Below are positions 34,870 through 45,989 of a DNA stretch of 64,000 bases, piece by piece. The DNA is from Hexactinellida sp. DTS-2022. Taxonomy: Eukaryota > Porifera > Hexactinellida. The stretch is from assembly GCA_028753945.1 (NCBI GenBank), contig JAPNXP010000002.1, positions 4,712,001 through 4,776,000 on the forward strand, in the 5' to 3' direction. Made by a program: the position numbers and the translations under genes. Every line of letters begins with the position of its first letter. Position 1 is the first letter of the stretch. The notes beneath the pieces are model-generated. The model saw only the letters and a program-made list of their open reading frames with translations, was not told where the DNA came from and ran no database searches.

Positions 34870-34995
34870 CAATTATCCGATTCGGGCAACCAATTATCCG
34901 ATTGGGTCAACCAATTATCCGATTCGGGCAACCAATTATCCGATTGGGTCAACCAATTATCCGATTCGGGCAACCAATCATCCTATTCGAGCAAT
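34870..34995. repeat. Left TIR array, six 21-bp units
   Basis: The unit is CAATTATCCGATTCGGGCAAC, alternating between CGGGC and GGGTC variants. The last unit is degenerate. Such iterons are candidates for multiple transposase binding sites. The reading frame across them is a repeat translation. Confidence 0.95.
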
Positions 34996-35099
34996 CAACA
35001 ATTATAGTGATATATTTGATATAATAGTGATAATGAATACAGTTAATTAATATAGGATAAAGTGATTTATTGGATATATATATTGGAATAATGTAGCTG

Positions 35100-35708
35100 T
35101 TAGAGATTTTCAAGGCGTATTGCTCTCGGAACTGTTGCTGTCAATACATGGTAGAACGAATTCAGGCAAGTTGCTGGAGTAATTTGAGCCAAAGCATTTG
35201 GGCATAATTGCAATAGTTTATCTCTATGTTCTTGCAACCATAGAGCATGAGTTCTTCTACAATCTTTGTTTGCGGGTGAATTACGTACACTCGGAAGTAA
35301 TTCAAGTTTTTTTACTGTAATTAAGCATCCTTCAAGACACCGAGCGATCGTAGATATCGAAACAGTTATCCCTCGTTCGAGAAGTAGTTTATTTCTCATC
35401 TCGCCAAGAGTGATATCGGGACGGGCTTCAATGGAAATTAAGAGAAGACTTTTCGAATCCTCGTCCAACTTTTTTCCTCTTGGACCACCGCGAAGTTTGG
35501 TAGAATATTGTCTGGTGCTACAAATTCTGTAAGCGGTATCCTTCTTAACGCCAAACAATCTGGTCATCTGTTTATAGGTTACTCCCGACTCATGGGCATC
35601 GATAAGTATTTGCCGTAATTCATTTGAAATTGCTCTCCCACCTCGTGAAATAGCAACTGTAGATGATGTGGCAGAGTGTTGTCCTGCATCGTATGAACTG
35701 GAAGCCAT
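35100..35708 (-). CDS. Truncated Tc1/mariner-like transposase, DNA-binding part only
   Basis: A 202-aa ORF is uninterrupted from ATG (35708) to stop. Residues about 28-75 form a first helix-turn-helix (LRQILIDAHESGVTYKQMTR, then LFGVKKDTAYRI). Residues 78-90 are basic. Residues about 95-145 form a second paired-type HTH (ARPDITLGEMRNKLLLERGI...ISTIARCLEG). The DDE/D catalytic domain that normally follows (about 150-200 aa more) is missing; the C-terminus ends in an unrelated short tail. Since it could still bind its TIRs, it could act as a repressor, as truncated transposases do in other systems. That is inference. An inert remnant is the alternative. Confidence 0.75.
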   Translation of the reverse strand: MASSSYDAGQHSATSSTVAISRGGRAISNELRQILIDAHESGVTYKQMTRLFGVKKDTAYRICSTRQYSTKLRGGPRGKKLDEDSKSLLLISIEARPDITLGEMRNKLLLERGITVSISTIARCLEGCLITVKKLELLPSVRNSPANKDCRRTHALWLQEHRDKLLQLCPNALAQITPATCLNSFYHVLTATVPRAIRLENL

Positions 35709-35824
35709 AATTTATGATGAATATTTGAATATTTAGGAATATATTTATTTCGTATTACTTTGTTTTATACTAATCAATCCAGTATCCTAAATAGATAAAC
35801 CAATGAAAATCAAAAGTAATTCCG

Positions 35825-35983
35825 ATCGGATAATTGGTTGACCCAATCGGATAATTGGTTGACCCAATCGGATAATTGGTTGACCCAATCGGATAATTGG
35901 TTGCCCGAATCGGATAATTGGTTGACCCAATCGGATAATTGGTTGACCCAATCGGATAATTGGTTGCCCGAATCGGATAATTG
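35825..35983. repeat. Right TIR array, about 7.5 units of 21 bp
   Basis: It is the inverted counterpart of the left array (GATAATTGGTTGACCCAATC-type units with GCCCGAATC variants), with one to two more units than the left. The unequal numbers suggest expansion or contraction by slippage or recombination. Confidence 0.95.
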
Positions 35984-35999
35984 ACCGAGAAATACAGTA

Positions 36000-36695
36000 G
36001 TTTTGGCAATATATGCTAATCACTGAGATATTTGTGCATATTAATGTTAGTTTATATACATAAAGTATATAAGTGCCAGATAAGGTACATTTAAAACCAA
36101 GGAATGTTGATTGAGATAATAAAAAAGCTACATTATCAACAATGACGTCACCAAATTGACATTTTGAAGACTTTGTAGAATATTTTTTCAAAAAATTTCA
36201 CTTCTCACATAATTTTAGAATATACGGTATAAGCTTCATTTCACAGAATAAACTCGCATTTCAATTTTGTCACTAAAAGACCAAAAATCTCACCCGAAGC
36301 ATCCTTAAGCAAAAAATGACATGCACATAAAATTAAAAATTGCAGTGTGCAGACTAAGTGATACTAAAGTTATATTATGGAGGCAGGATATTTTGCCTGC
36401 ATAAATAAGAAACATGGTCGGATGAGTGGTAATTTTAGATGTTTTTAATGGAAAAACCGTCACTTTAATTATACTCAGAGTCCGTTAATTATGAACACTC
36501 GTGTAGAGACGGTCCGAATGGATTACGCATTGACGGATTTACGGATATGATATCCGTCAAACCCGTAATTTGCTAATCTTGGTACGGAATTAGAATAATT
36601 CTCAAATCCGTTCAAATCCGTAAATTGGATACTTTAATTAATTTGGAAATTATTCTCAAATGTATAAAAAATCCTTATCGTGATATGGTATAATG
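36000..36695. other. Non-coding stretch
   Basis: 36175-36310 is an inverted copy of the repeat at 11390-11500 / 24117-24230. 36505-36640 has TCCGTAAAT / ATTTACGGA-type short inverted motifs. No gene is seen. Confidence 0.5.
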
Positions 36696-37344
36696 CAGTG
36701 TTTCCCAACCGGGATACACGTATCCCCAGGGGACAGGGGTACTTGAGCGCCCCTCAGGGGGCCCGTGAGATCTTTATAAATTTGAAAAAAAATTGATAGA
36801 ATTTCTCAGTCTAACTATTTATGACTCTAAATGAAAAAGATTACCACAGTACTGTTATTACACAATATATTATTTGGATTTTTAATTCTTTTTTGGCATC
36901 GCGACTTTCATTTTCCTTTGGGATTCTGTCAGTTGTACCCCAATTACTAGCGCATTTGAGTGAGTATCGGACTGAATTCTCATTGCTTGCTTGCTAACTA
37001 CCAATTCTCTCTGCTAACTATGGATAAATGGCTGAGCCCTGGTTCATCCAGAAACAGCAGAAACAGTGGTGCTAGTACTTCCTAATCTGGAGAACCCGTC
37101 CTGAAGAAAATTAAAATTGAGAAGGTAAACATCGTAAATTTGATAAACAATATGTCCTCTATAGATTTATCTGCATAGCCACAGAGCCACCCAATCCATT
37201 GTGTTTCCTCATTGGGGAGGTGCTTTCTAATAATTGCGTGAAACCTTCCCATTTACATCGCCACCTAAGCACCAGGCATCTCGCTTGTGAGGGTAAGCCC
37301 GCAGAGTCTTTCCATCGAAAGCTAGAAGAATTTAAGGCCTCCGG

Positions 37345-38431
37345 GTACCTGCAATTTAGAACCAATGTTTTTATTGTTAGTTGAATCCCCGCTAGTCTAT
37401 TCTATCAGCTATTATTCAAATCAAAGTTTGACTCTCTAACTCATATACTTACCGAGTTACAGCCAAATATGTGAATATGGAACTTTATGACCACCTATTA
37501 ATGTATAACATTAATTGAAATTTTCCTATAAACAGGATTTTATTAGAGGATTGGGAAGTTATCAATGCAATGTTAATGCATATTAAAGTTAGTACTAACT
37601 ATATAGAAAGGGGCAATGAATCACGTTAAGGTTCAGGTATCCTCTAGAGTACTTCTACCATAACTATTCACCCGAATGAATGAATTTTTTTACAGCGGAT
37701 TTACTTCATCCTCAGGATGCCAAAAATACAATAATATTGGCAAATAAACTAATAGAGGAAAAATCTTTTTTTAAATTTACCATTTTTGCGGAATAGATCA
37801 ATGAGAAAAGATAAACAATACCAAGAATATTATTGATAAAATGTGTTTAGCTGGATGTAATATAACTTTTGAGTGCAGGAATTGTGAATATCTACATTTT
37901 TCTGGATTTCAAATACTTTTATGTGATGTCGATTTTCAAATGAAGATTTTCCTGAACCAAAATTCCAAATACACATGAACTATTCATAATAGAGTAAATC
38001 GCTGCACTGATAAGTTGTATCTTTACGAGATCTCTCCGAAACCGTTGAGTTTTTGTTTCTACGACCAAAATTGACAAAATGACTTCTTCCGCAATTCTGA
38101 AAATGTTAGTTTTGAGATAGCGGCTTTTGAAAAAAAAATTTACAGCAATTATTCCTAAATTGAGGTGACCAAAGTGTGTCAAACTGGAAAAATAATAGGA
38201 ATCTTTCTTAGAAATCTCTTGAGAGTACTCATTGGTATCAATACAATCCCAAAATGCAATAAAAGAGAAATAGACAATAATTTGGATTTTATCTAAATAT
38301 TCGAAATTTCTAGAGTATACCTGAACCTTAAGTGATATAATGTTTACTTTTCACACTATTGGAGTGATGATTAGGAATTTCTGGAAATGTTGAACATTCC
38401 AGAAAATTCCTAATCATCACTCCAAGCGAGC
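37345..38431. repeat. Repeat inserted in the hAT pseudogene
   Basis: Homologous to 12869-13366. It ends in a 38370-38425 palindrome (GGAGTGATGATTAGGAATTT and its inverse). It carries the TTAA MITE 37630-38327, so three layers are stacked here. Confidence 0.65.
37630..38327. mobile_element. TTAA MITE, family GGTTCAGGTATAC (copy F)
   Basis: A 698-bp element is flanked by TTAA (37626-37629, 38328-38331), with ends GGTTCAGGTATCCTC / GAGTATACCTGAACC. Its closest relative by eye is the MITE at 14895-15593 in inverse orientation. Confidence 0.9.
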
Positions 38432-38850
38432 AACATCAATCTCAACGAAAGCTTTGGAAGCATCATATGCTGTGTCGCTACTTGTAGCTAAATCTAAAAA
38501 GCCATTCACCATGGCAGAAGATCTTATCTTGCTCGCTGCTGTTATTCTCGCAGAAATAATGATTGATAAGAAAGCAGCTCATGTCTGAAGACTGCTCCAT
38601 TGTCAAATAATACTGTCTGCGGTCGGATCAATTAAATGGGGGTCGATATTATTGAACAAGTGGTGGATAAATTAATAGAATCTGGTACTTTCGCTTTACA
38701 GTTGACGAATCAACAGATGAAAGTGGGAAAGCGCAACTAATTGCGTTTGTGCGTTATAAAGACAATTTAGAGATTAACGAGCACATTCTATTTTGCAAGC
38801 AGGTAACAGGAAGAATTACAGGTGCAGAAGTATTTAACCTAAGTATATAG

Positions 38851-39078
38851 ATGAATATTTGTTGTTGTTGTTGTTGTTGTTTACACAAAAATAGGTAAAC
38901 AAATTAGTGAAACTCAAAATCAACCTAGAAGTTAGCTTTCAACGGTGTTATAGGTAAACAAGTATACTGAATTCGAATTTCGCATTTATTAATTTATAAT
39001 ATGAATATTTGATGATGTTGTTTACACAAAATAGCCAAACAAATTAATATAATTCAAAATCAACCTAGAAGTTAGCTT
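38851..39078. other. Non-coding, TTG microsatellite
   Basis: A (TTG)7-8 run lies at 38862-38881. The flanks AAACAAATTAGTGAAA...CAACCTAGAAGTTAGCTT are duplicated at 38892-38940 and 39035-39078, and also occur at 18075-18120. Confidence 0.6.
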
Positions 39079-40036
39079 CGATATAACGCCGTTAAAATGT
39101 AAGTAATCCTTTGTTTCTAAATTTGAACAATTAAGACTATACGTGACCTACGTTATATAAGGCCTTACTACTACTCCGAACCATGGATTACTTAAAGTCC
39201 ATTGATTATTAGCTGTCATATCTTTATCTCAAAGCTAGTAATGACAGCCTTTAGAAATGCATTATAATTATATAGAAAGTTAGGAACATGATATCAAGGC
39301 ATACATAACACACTTTAGAATTGTGATATATCACCATTTGATTACGTAATCGCTATTTTTCGTGGGAATTATCCTGTTTTTTAGCCTTCTTTTAACATAG
39401 TTAAACGCTTTGTAAATGTTCAAAATTGGAAAATGAGGATGTCCATGACTAGTTGAATGAAATATATCGAAATTATAAATGGAATGTTCGACATTCCCGG
39501 GTTGCCAGGGAAATGCAAATTTCTTATGAGCCTTAACTGTAGACTGCCTAACTGATACACGTTGTGTCAGGAGGGAAACATTTCGATCTAATCATTCAAA
39601 TTTCGAGAAAATTCGGATTAAGACATAGTTTTGTATTCTCAATCGTTTTCAATGAAAAAATCAAAAATTTCAGAATTTGTTATGATGACGTAGCATAAAA
39701 GTGAACTGCTCCACTTGCCAGCCTCTAACTTTTGCAGATAAGAAATGTGAAAATCTCAGCGTGGGAATATCCATAAGAAGATATTAGACTAATCTTATCT
39801 GTTTTAGGATATTTGGGTGGACTAATATAGAGTTGTGACAGATATAACTCCAATATATGTCTATTTTCGTAACCCATGGTTCATCAAATACAAATTTATC
39901 ATTTTATGAAAATAACGTGACTATAGTTTCCTGATGCAGAATTGTTCAAATTTTGAGATCTGATAACTAATAAGATAGTCGTATTTGTTCCTGTATAGAA
40001 ACAAAGGATTACTTATATATTAACGGCGTTATATCG
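39079..40036. mobile_element. Non-autonomous TIR element, family CGATATAACGCCGTTA
   Basis: TIRs of roughly 40 bp start CGATATAACGCCGTTA and contain AAGTAATCCTTTGTTTCT, and are present inverted at 39997-40036. The 958-bp interior has no convincing ORF. A partial reverse copy of its left half is at 63400-63645. No clear TSD, so the superfamily is open. Confidence 0.7.
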
Positions 40037-40492
40037 ATTTAAAGAGAAATTATCTGTCATCACTTTTTGTCTAAATCCTAGAATAAATCTTTTCAAAAAT
40101 TTCCCAATATTAATATATCATTGTGCTCTTGTTGGATTTCAAATTTATAGGTTCTACATATTATATACAAAGAACAACAGGTTAAGTTATTTTCCTGAAA
40201 ATCACACCGGTAGTCACGCTTAACCTTATAACAAAACTAAATTTTAATGGTTACGTCATCATGCTTAAATGAGTAAGCATATTTGTAATCTGGTGTACAA
40301 CATGTCTGCATCATTAAACAACGAATTTATCAATTTGGGAGTTTTTTGACAGTGATTGCAACAAAAAATGGCTTTTCTTCAATTAGGCTTTTAAATGAAT
40401 GTAAATCAACAAATTGTAATTTCTGGGCTAATGTTTGTACACCTTTGAGGTTAAATAATTTATAACATCAAAAGAAACAACCGGCAACGTCC
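40037..40492. repeat. Host repeat flanking the Ginger-like element, left copy
   Basis: 40314-40492 (ACGAATTTATCAATTTGGGAG ... AACAACCGGCAACGTCC) recurs as tandem-like units at 56289-56465 and 56465-56580 on the other side. The Ginger-like element therefore inserted into a small array of this roughly 180-bp repeat. The rest of the stretch shows no gene. Confidence 0.75.
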
Positions 40493-42249
40493 TGTTGCGT
40501 AGGATTCTGACCCTCAAGTCGCAATTTCATTTTTGTGTAATTTGTGTTCTATCCCTAGTATCTCGGTTACATATAAAAAAGCTACTTTCTAATATTTTAC
40601 TTACCCTAATTTTATTATTGTTTCTAGATTTTCAACTTCAAATTTGACATTGACAATTATTATGGATGCGAGCGAGTATCAGACAGTTCTTGGATACCTC
40701 CAGACTCAAGAGATTCCTAGCGAAATCAAGAATGATCGCTATAAGAAGAAGAATTTTATCAGGAAGTGCAAGGGAATTTGCGTTCAAGACCAAAAACTGA
40801 TGAAGGTGATAATTTCTCAAACTATTTTCAGATGGTATTTCTAATCAATATTTTATTTAGAGCCTGAGGAAGAAGAACGGAACCTTAAAATATCTCGAGA
40901 TTCCAATTGACACAGAAATAAATGACATTATTGGCTTCTACCACAATGTCACTCACCCCGGAATCAATACTACTCTTGACGGGATTCGAAACAAATACGA
41001 TTGGAGTGGCATTTACAACGACATCGGGGAATTTGTAAGCTATCTTTTCGCATTAATTTCAAGAGAATTCATTTATAATTAGTGTTCGTCATTTAGATCA
41101 AAACTTGCCACACCTGCCAGAATTCTGCCGCTCTGTTACCTCAGCCTCAGCGCGAACTCCAGCCCATCGCCCCTCCAGAGGAACCGTGGTATCATTGCGG
41201 GATAGATCTTGTCTGCAATATGTCCCGCACAGCATTTGGATTTCAGCATATTTTGGTAATCGTATGCTACTTGAGCAAATTTGTAATCGCCAGACCCCTC
41301 AAATCCAAGACATCAAGGGAAATATTGGACTGTCTACAGGATATCTATCTATCATTTGGTGTACCAAAAATCCTCCAACATGATTAAGGAACTGAATTCT
41401 CAAGCAAGGTATATTCTAATGCAGTTTTGATGCTTTCCAAATTGTGAATATTATCGTTAGTTATTAATATATTATCTACTAATAATATAATATATAGAAT
41501 GAATAACTATGAACTACCTTCATGAACAAATAATGTGTTTATTTACAAATGCATACAAATACTTCGACATAAGTACAATTTCATTGGATTTGTGAGAGTG
41601 GTGGCGTGTACTTGAGTAGTTGACTTAAATTCATTTTTTAAATACTGTTCCTTCAGGAATTTCAGGATTTCCACAAGAAATTAAATGTCGACACCCGAAG
41701 AACCACTGCCTACCACCCGCAGAGTAACGGACTTGTCGAAGCTCACAATAACATTTTGAAAACGTAAGTTCTGTAATTAACTAATAATTCTTAAAAATTA
41801 AATAACCAACAAATTATTTACTTACTCAATTTATTGAATGTTGAGATTATATTCCCAATTCATTACTAAATACAATAATTATAATCAGGGAATTAAAGGA
41901 TTCACAAACGAACTTATTGATCTTGAACTGGACGAACTGAATGAACTGAACGAACGCTGGCACTGTTATTGAATTTGATGTGAACGTGAACAAACTGAAC
42001 GTGCGTCAATTTGAGATGGGTTTATTCAGTCCATTCGTGAACCTTACATTCTTTTGATAATAATATTTATTATTAAAAACTAGCCTTAAGGCCCCTCTTT
42101 GGTTAATTTGGTAATTGAGATTTGACTGTTTTCGTATAGTACACAGTAAAGTATTGATACATTGAAAATTTCAAGTGAATCTGAGCTCTACTTTTGCTGT
42201 TAATACCAGTTTAGTGCTCAGGAATGTGTGTATCATCATGAAAATGTCA

Positions 42250-42630
42250 ATTTTAAATTGAAAATATATTTACATTTGGTTCAACTATTGCAAATTTGGT
42301 CTAAATAGTTTGAAACCAAGTCTAAACCGATGAAGACATATGTAATTCGGGGGGATTTTTCAAACTAACCACTAACATACAAACTTTGTGAGTTATAGCC
42401 CTTTGAGGTCACATTTTGACTGCCAATTTTTGCATTATTCGATGTTTTATGTAAATATGCGGTCCAAGTCGAACTTCAAAGATATAGAATTCTGAATTTT
42501 TTTATGCTAGAGGTTAGTTTGAAAAATCCCCCCGAATTACATATGTCCTCGTTAGTTTAGACTTGGTTTCAAACAATTTGGACCAAATTTGCAATAATTG
42601 AACCAAAAATAAATGGAATTTTAAATTTAC
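42250..42630. repeat. Foldback, arms of about 110 bp
   Basis: The arm with TTTGGTTCAACTATTGCAAA ... GAATTCGGGGGGATTTTTC-like sequence (42250-42365) is repeated inverted at 42510-42630 (GAAAAATCCCCCCGAATTAC ... TTGAACCAAAAATAAATGG). The spacer is about 145 bp. It would form a long hairpin RNA if transcribed. Confidence 0.85.
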
Positions 42631-42639
42631 TTTTCACAC

Positions 42640-43947
42640 TATTATGAGGGTATTCCGGTCAATATATAGGACAGCAATCTTTAGGAAAATGGTTTCAATT
42701 GTGATTCTAATGGGTTTGCAATATTATATGGATGTGATGGGAAATTTAGTGCTAAGCTCTAGAGTTTATAGTTTTGAAGAATTAAATATGCTAAATCATC
42801 AAAAATGGGCACATTTTATGCCCACAAGCTGCTCGTCCGCGCTACGCGCGTTCTTACAACTTGCACTCGGGCCTGTGGCCCTCGCTTGTATTCATGGCGA
42901 ATACCTTTTCAAATGTATGCCAGTTGTATTTAAATACTGTGGAGTGTAACGGAAATTTAACGAAAATTATACATCCCTTTCCTTACTTCAAGTTTTTTGC
43001 CATTTTGGAATAAAAAGTACGATCTGTGACATTCGTAATCCTTCTTCCTCCTCCAAAGCGTTACGTAACGTTCGAAGGCCTCATACGCAGGATAATTATA
43101 ATACGGGAAATCATTTAGGAATTATAATAGCTGGCCGCTAGCCTATGTACAAATGACCGTGTATAGAGTAACCTTTAGCAGATTCTATTATACAGTTTGT
43201 AGGTATCAGATCCCTACCTTATTGAGCTGTGACCCCTAAGCAGTATATTTAAGCTGATCGACCTCGCTACGCGCGTTCTCACAACTTATTCTCGAGCCTT
43301 CGGCCCTCGCGTGAATTTACAACAATTTTGATTCCTTAATTAGATTAGACAAATTTGTTACTTCAGTCTAAATCATAATAATATACTTTTAGACTAAATC
43401 ATAATAATATATGCTCATGAGCCTCGGTAAATTAATACGTTAATTCCTGCTAAAAAACTCATTGATACGAAAATTATTCTTAACTGACAGATATATATTT
43501 TTTCGGGTTTATGAGTAGCAAATCTGAAATCAAATTGATTAATTAATTAAAAGTTTGGAAATGAAGATTTTATAAGGTGGAATGAAAGGTTTTAGTTTAA
43601 CTTTTACTAAATAGACTATTTATGCGATTAATGGGACTATTAAAGTTTACTAACTTACAGGGCAAAATTTATTGGTCAAATGTATTGACCCAGAATTATT
43701 TGTATTTATTTTTTCAGCCAATTAAATTGCAGTCTCAGTTAGGCTTTCTATAATGCATAATTAACAGCTGATAGTTTTGTCACCTTTTGAGAGGGAAGAT
43801 ATGAATATTTTTCTTAGATATTAGAACTTGTTCCTAGATACACTATTTCCCAACTCCCTGCCAAATTTCAAGCCTGTAGCTCTTACCAGTTCCTCAATCA
43901 ATTCTGAACAAACAAACAAACAAACAAAAAAAATCATTGTGATTTAA
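42640..43947. other. Non-coding, dispersed repeat modules
   Basis: 42640-42830 carries the AAAATGGGCACATTTTATGC module. 42830-42900 and 43258-43320 each hold CGCTACGCGCGTTCT...ACAACTT...GGCCCTCGC, a GC-rich direct repeat of unknown nature. A 101-aa frame at 42644-42949 crosses these repeats and is not credible as a gene. Confidence 0.55.
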
Positions 43948-43953
43948 GGTCCT

Positions 43954-44711
43954 GGGGCCTTATTCACTAACATTTCTTAAACTTAAACTTAAACTTAAAC
44001 TTAGTTTAAACTAAGTCTAAACTAAGTCTCGACTTAGTTTATGCTAAGTTTATTTAACTTCTCAAAACTTATCCAAAAACTTAGTCTAAACTAAGTATTG
44101 ACTTAGTTTTGCTTAAACTTAAACTTAGTCTAAACTGAGTAATTACATACTATTTGCGAAGTTTTTTTAACTTCTGAAAACTAAACTCAGAGTGATACAA
44201 CCAACTATTAGTGATAGATCCACGATAAGTTATACGTAAAATACAATTTTCCTTTGCTATCTACAAACATTTTTACTTCATCTATATATTATCTTAAAAT
44301 GGAATTAATGTAGTAATGAAGGATTGAAAATACAACAACTTAAGAAATAATACATTATATTATGTTTGTATACTACAAAGAATGCGAAATATAATTCGTA
44401 AATAAATTAAATAATTGTCAAATTCAAGTATATTATCGTGAAATATTCAGTTAAGTCTGGTAAGAAGTAGACTTAACTTTTTGCTTACTTTTCAACAGAA
44501 AACTAAGCAGGAACTAAGTTTTATCTCAAATCTAAGCACAAACTAAGTTCAAACTAAGTTTAGACTTAGTTTGAACTTAGTTTTGCTTCGTGAATACCGA
44601 CTTAGTTTCCGACTTAGTTTGTGCTTAAACTTAGTTTAAACTAAGCACAAACTAAGTTTATGCTTAGTTTAAGCACAAACTAAGTTTAAGAAGTTTAGTG
44701 AATAAGGCCCC
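43954..44711. mobile_element. MITE with AAACTTAG repeats, TIR GGGGCCTTATTCACTAA
   Basis: Terminal inverted repeats GGGGCCTTATTCACTAA / TTAGTGAATAAGGCCCC enclose runs of AAACTTAAACTTAG and CTAAGTTTAAAC, so each arm is itself repetitive and the whole can fold back. It interrupts the left tip of the host TTAA MITE. The TSD is not clear. Confidence 0.8.
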
Positions 44712-44804
44712 AGGTATACTCTAGAAAAATGGAAAATTTCGAAAAAACCCCAAAAAAGGTCTTTTTCGTTTTTATTGTATTTTTGGATTGTATTGATATC
44801 CATG

Positions 44805-45100
44805 AATCTGTACATTCTGATCGAATTTATTGTAGAACTTTGATCGAATTTTCAGATGTCGAACTATGATCAACTGATCAAAAATGCCAATTTCGATCAA
44901 AGTTCTACTTGAACAACCCATGTAGAATTCTGATCGAATTCATGTAGAACTTTGATCAAATATTTAAAATTGAAAGATGCGTAGAACTTTGATCGAATTT
45001 GATCAAAGTTCTACTTCAATTGGAGCATGTAGAATTCTGATCGAATTCATGTAGAACTTTGATTGAATGTGAAGAACTTTAATCGAGTGATCAAAAATGC
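44805..45100. repeat. MULE left terminal inverted repeat
   Basis: It starts (A)ATCTGTACATTCTGATCG and continues with repeated TAGAACTTTGATC motifs. It is near-identical to the inverse of 47790-48162. Confidence 0.9.
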
Positions 45101-45320
45101 TTTTTCGTTGTTCTATAAATAATTAGAGCGAACTGCCCTTGCATAAGTGTACGACAAATTAGGTGGTTTGGTTGAGTTAGCCACCAAACATCTTTCTTAA
45201 GCCACCAAATTTTGCCTTTGGTGGCTTGACTAATCCACCATAAATTGTGGATTATTTGAATTTGTGTTAATTGTATTTTTTGTTGCATCATTTGTTATTA
45301 ACATTAGTGTTGTTTTACGG

Positions 45321-45576
45321 CACGGGTGCCCAACTCAATTTTAACTGCGGGCCACAATGGTTTCCTCAAATATTTAGGTGGTCCATAAAGGCCAATTGAT
45401 AAATTTCAGATATATTAGGGAGAGATAGTTAGGGGTATCCAAGCGGAAATGGAACAGAAAAGGTTAAGAAACACATCTAAAATCATTACAGACTACATAA
45501 AATGATCAAAAATATTAACCGGATTAAATTTACGCGGGCCGGGTCCGGCCTGCGGGCCGTATGTTGGGCACCCCTG
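45321..45576. mobile_element. hAT MITE inside the MULE
   Basis: A 256-bp element has ends CACGGGTGCCCAAC / GTTGGGCACCCCTG and a perfect 8-bp TSD TTTTACGG (45313-45320, 45577-45584). It is in the non-coding 3' part of the MULE and leaves the transposase ORF untouched. This is the innermost of the nested layers. Confidence 0.93.
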
Positions 45577-45989
45577 TTTTACGGCATCAGAACTTTGTTA
45601 ATTAAAATCCGAGGTTGCCATTGGGTTTAAAGATATAAAGTGAAAAATCCCATTTTCACTTTCACTTTAATTTAAAGTGAATTACGTAATTTTCAATTTC
45701 ACTTAAACATTCCTGGGCAGCTATGAGTTAATAGAAGCTGCACTAAATGTTAGATTATGTACAAAGTCAATAATAGTTTGTCCTTTGATAGCGATAGCAA
45801 AGTTCACAAAATGCAACTTATTATTTTAAAGTAAATCACTCTAATAACATATGATAAATATAACTATAGGGTGAAATTCGTTAGCTATATTTAGCTAATA
45901 TAGCATCACTAAACTATACTAAACACTAAACTATACTAATAAATCTAATTTTGGCATAAAACTGAGATGTCAAATGTTGGGTTGACTTG

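Larger units (their letters stand above)
34856..35997 (-). mobile_element. Tc1/mariner-type element with tandem-repeat TIRs
   Basis: A 1,142-bp element is flanked by TA (34854-34855, 35998-35999), with ends CTGTATTTCTCGGTCAATTA and the inverse. Each TIR then runs into a tandem array of a 21-bp unit, so the two arms form one long inverted repeat. The transposase ORF lies between but lacks its catalytic part, pointing to an internal deletion near 35000-35100. It needs transposase in trans. Confidence 0.88.
36696..38850 (+). pseudogene. hAT transposase (ZBED/Charlie type), 5' two-thirds, broken
   Basis: A hAT 5' TIR CAGTGTTTCCCAACCGGG at 36696 precedes an ATG at 37020 encoding MDKWLSPGSSRNS, a typical start for this group, ended by a stop near 37081. 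A BED zinc finger follows at about 37145-37340 (LCFLIGEVLSN...LHRHLSTRH). Its second cysteine is replaced (CFLI instead of CxxC). After an insertion (about 37345-38431) the core resumes with ASYAVSLLVAKSKKPFTMAE and LQLDESTDESGKAQLIAFVRY, holding the first catalytic Asp region, and runs to EVFNL near 38850. Stops and frameshifts are present. The C-terminal dimerisation region is absent. Non-functional. Confidence 0.8.

Noticed and set aside
34795-36191. ORFs of 70, 79 and 134 aa over the 21-bp arrays
   Set aside because: Purely periodic translations of the tandem repeats, on both strands.
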